Assembly (NCBI GenBank): GCA_013203365.1
Contig: JABMQG010000342.1
Span: 1 to 6,538 of the forward strand
Length of the DNA: 6,538 nucleotides
Direction: 5' to 3'
Source of the DNA: Planctomycetota bacterium
GTDB taxonomy: Bacteria; Planctomycetota; Phycisphaerae; SM23-33; FEN-1343
Shown: one piece after another, positions 6,402 to 6,538 of the stretch
How the letters are laid out: every line of letters begins with the position of its first letter
Position numbering within the stretch: position 1 is the stretch's first letter
The notes under the pieces: generated by a model
What the model saw: the letters and a program-made list of their open reading frames with translations, nothing else
Databases searched by the model: none
Told to the model about the DNA's origin: nothing
Program-made: the position numbers and the translations under genes

Positions 6402-6538
6402 ATGCCCAAGAAAACTGAGATCAAAGATGCAAATCACGTGAGAATAGCCACTGTATTTATGCGACCAGGCCAAGGTACGCCGCAGGAGAATCTCGACCTG
6501 GCAATTGAACACATCGACGCCGCCGGCCGGGATCACGC
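6402..6538 (+). CDS. carbon-nitrogen hydrolase (nitrilase superfamily), N-terminal fragment
   Basis: Only the first 45 codons lie in the window; the gene continues past the right edge. The protein starts MPKKTEIKDANHVRIATVFM. The segment VRIATVFMRPGQGTPQENLD (13-32), followed by LAIEHIDAAGRDH (33-45), matches the first beta strand and helix of the nitrilase superfamily: a hydrophobic strand ending in a Q/R-P stretch, then ENL and an amphipathic helix with AAG. The catalytic Glu, Lys and Cys lie beyond the edge and cannot be checked, so the substrate (nitrile, amide or carbamoyl compound) is unknown. GGAG (6391-6394) lies seven bases before the ATG. The upstream 145 bases are AT-richer than the surroundings and contain a duplicated GATATAT (6286-6299) but no clear promoter. 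Confidence 0.65.
   Translation, partial: MPKKTEIKDANHVRIATVFMRPGQGTPQENLDLAIEHIDAAGRDH

Overview
This 6.5 kb window looks like chromosomal DNA from a GC-rich bacterium, most likely a planctomycete of the Phycisphaerae/Sedimentisphaerales type. That placement is an inference. It rests on the compact rpsP-trmD-rplS-yraN-tatD cluster lacking rimM, the TatD variant motif, a GH35 beta-galactosidase next door, and a lineage-type membrane protein. No mobile elements, CRISPR arrays, tRNA or rRNA genes were seen.

Layout. The minus strand carries, in transcription order, rpsP (5159-4872), trmD (4837-4121), rplS (4075-3662), yraN (3606-3238) and tatD (3154-2384). The gaps are 34, 45, 55 and 83 bases, consistent with one operon driven by a strong sigma70-like promoter at 5248-5221. 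After a 238-base gap with a possible promoter comes a large GH35 beta-galactosidase gene (2145 to 1). It runs without a stop off the left edge of the window, so its 3' end is missing. On the plus strand, diverging from rpsP, are a six-helix membrane protein (5468-6256) and the first 45 codons of a nitrilase-family protein (from 6402) that runs off the right edge.

How the genes fit together. The operon pairs ribosome components (S16, L19) with a tRNA-modifying enzyme (TrmD, m1G37), then adds two nuclease-fold housekeeping genes (YraN, TatD). GH35 is a separate carbohydrate-degradation unit, in keeping with polysaccharide-degrading planctomycetes. The membrane protein resembles an M50-type metalloprotease whose zinc motif has been lost.

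Points most worth a second look: the degenerate HExxH-like motif (AEMAC) in the membrane protein; a hairpin that covers the ribosome-binding region of trmD; Glu in place of the expected catalytic Asp169 in TrmD; and a 32-base imperfect repeat placed at the 3' ends of both yraN and tatD. I found no evidence of a wholly new multi-gene system.
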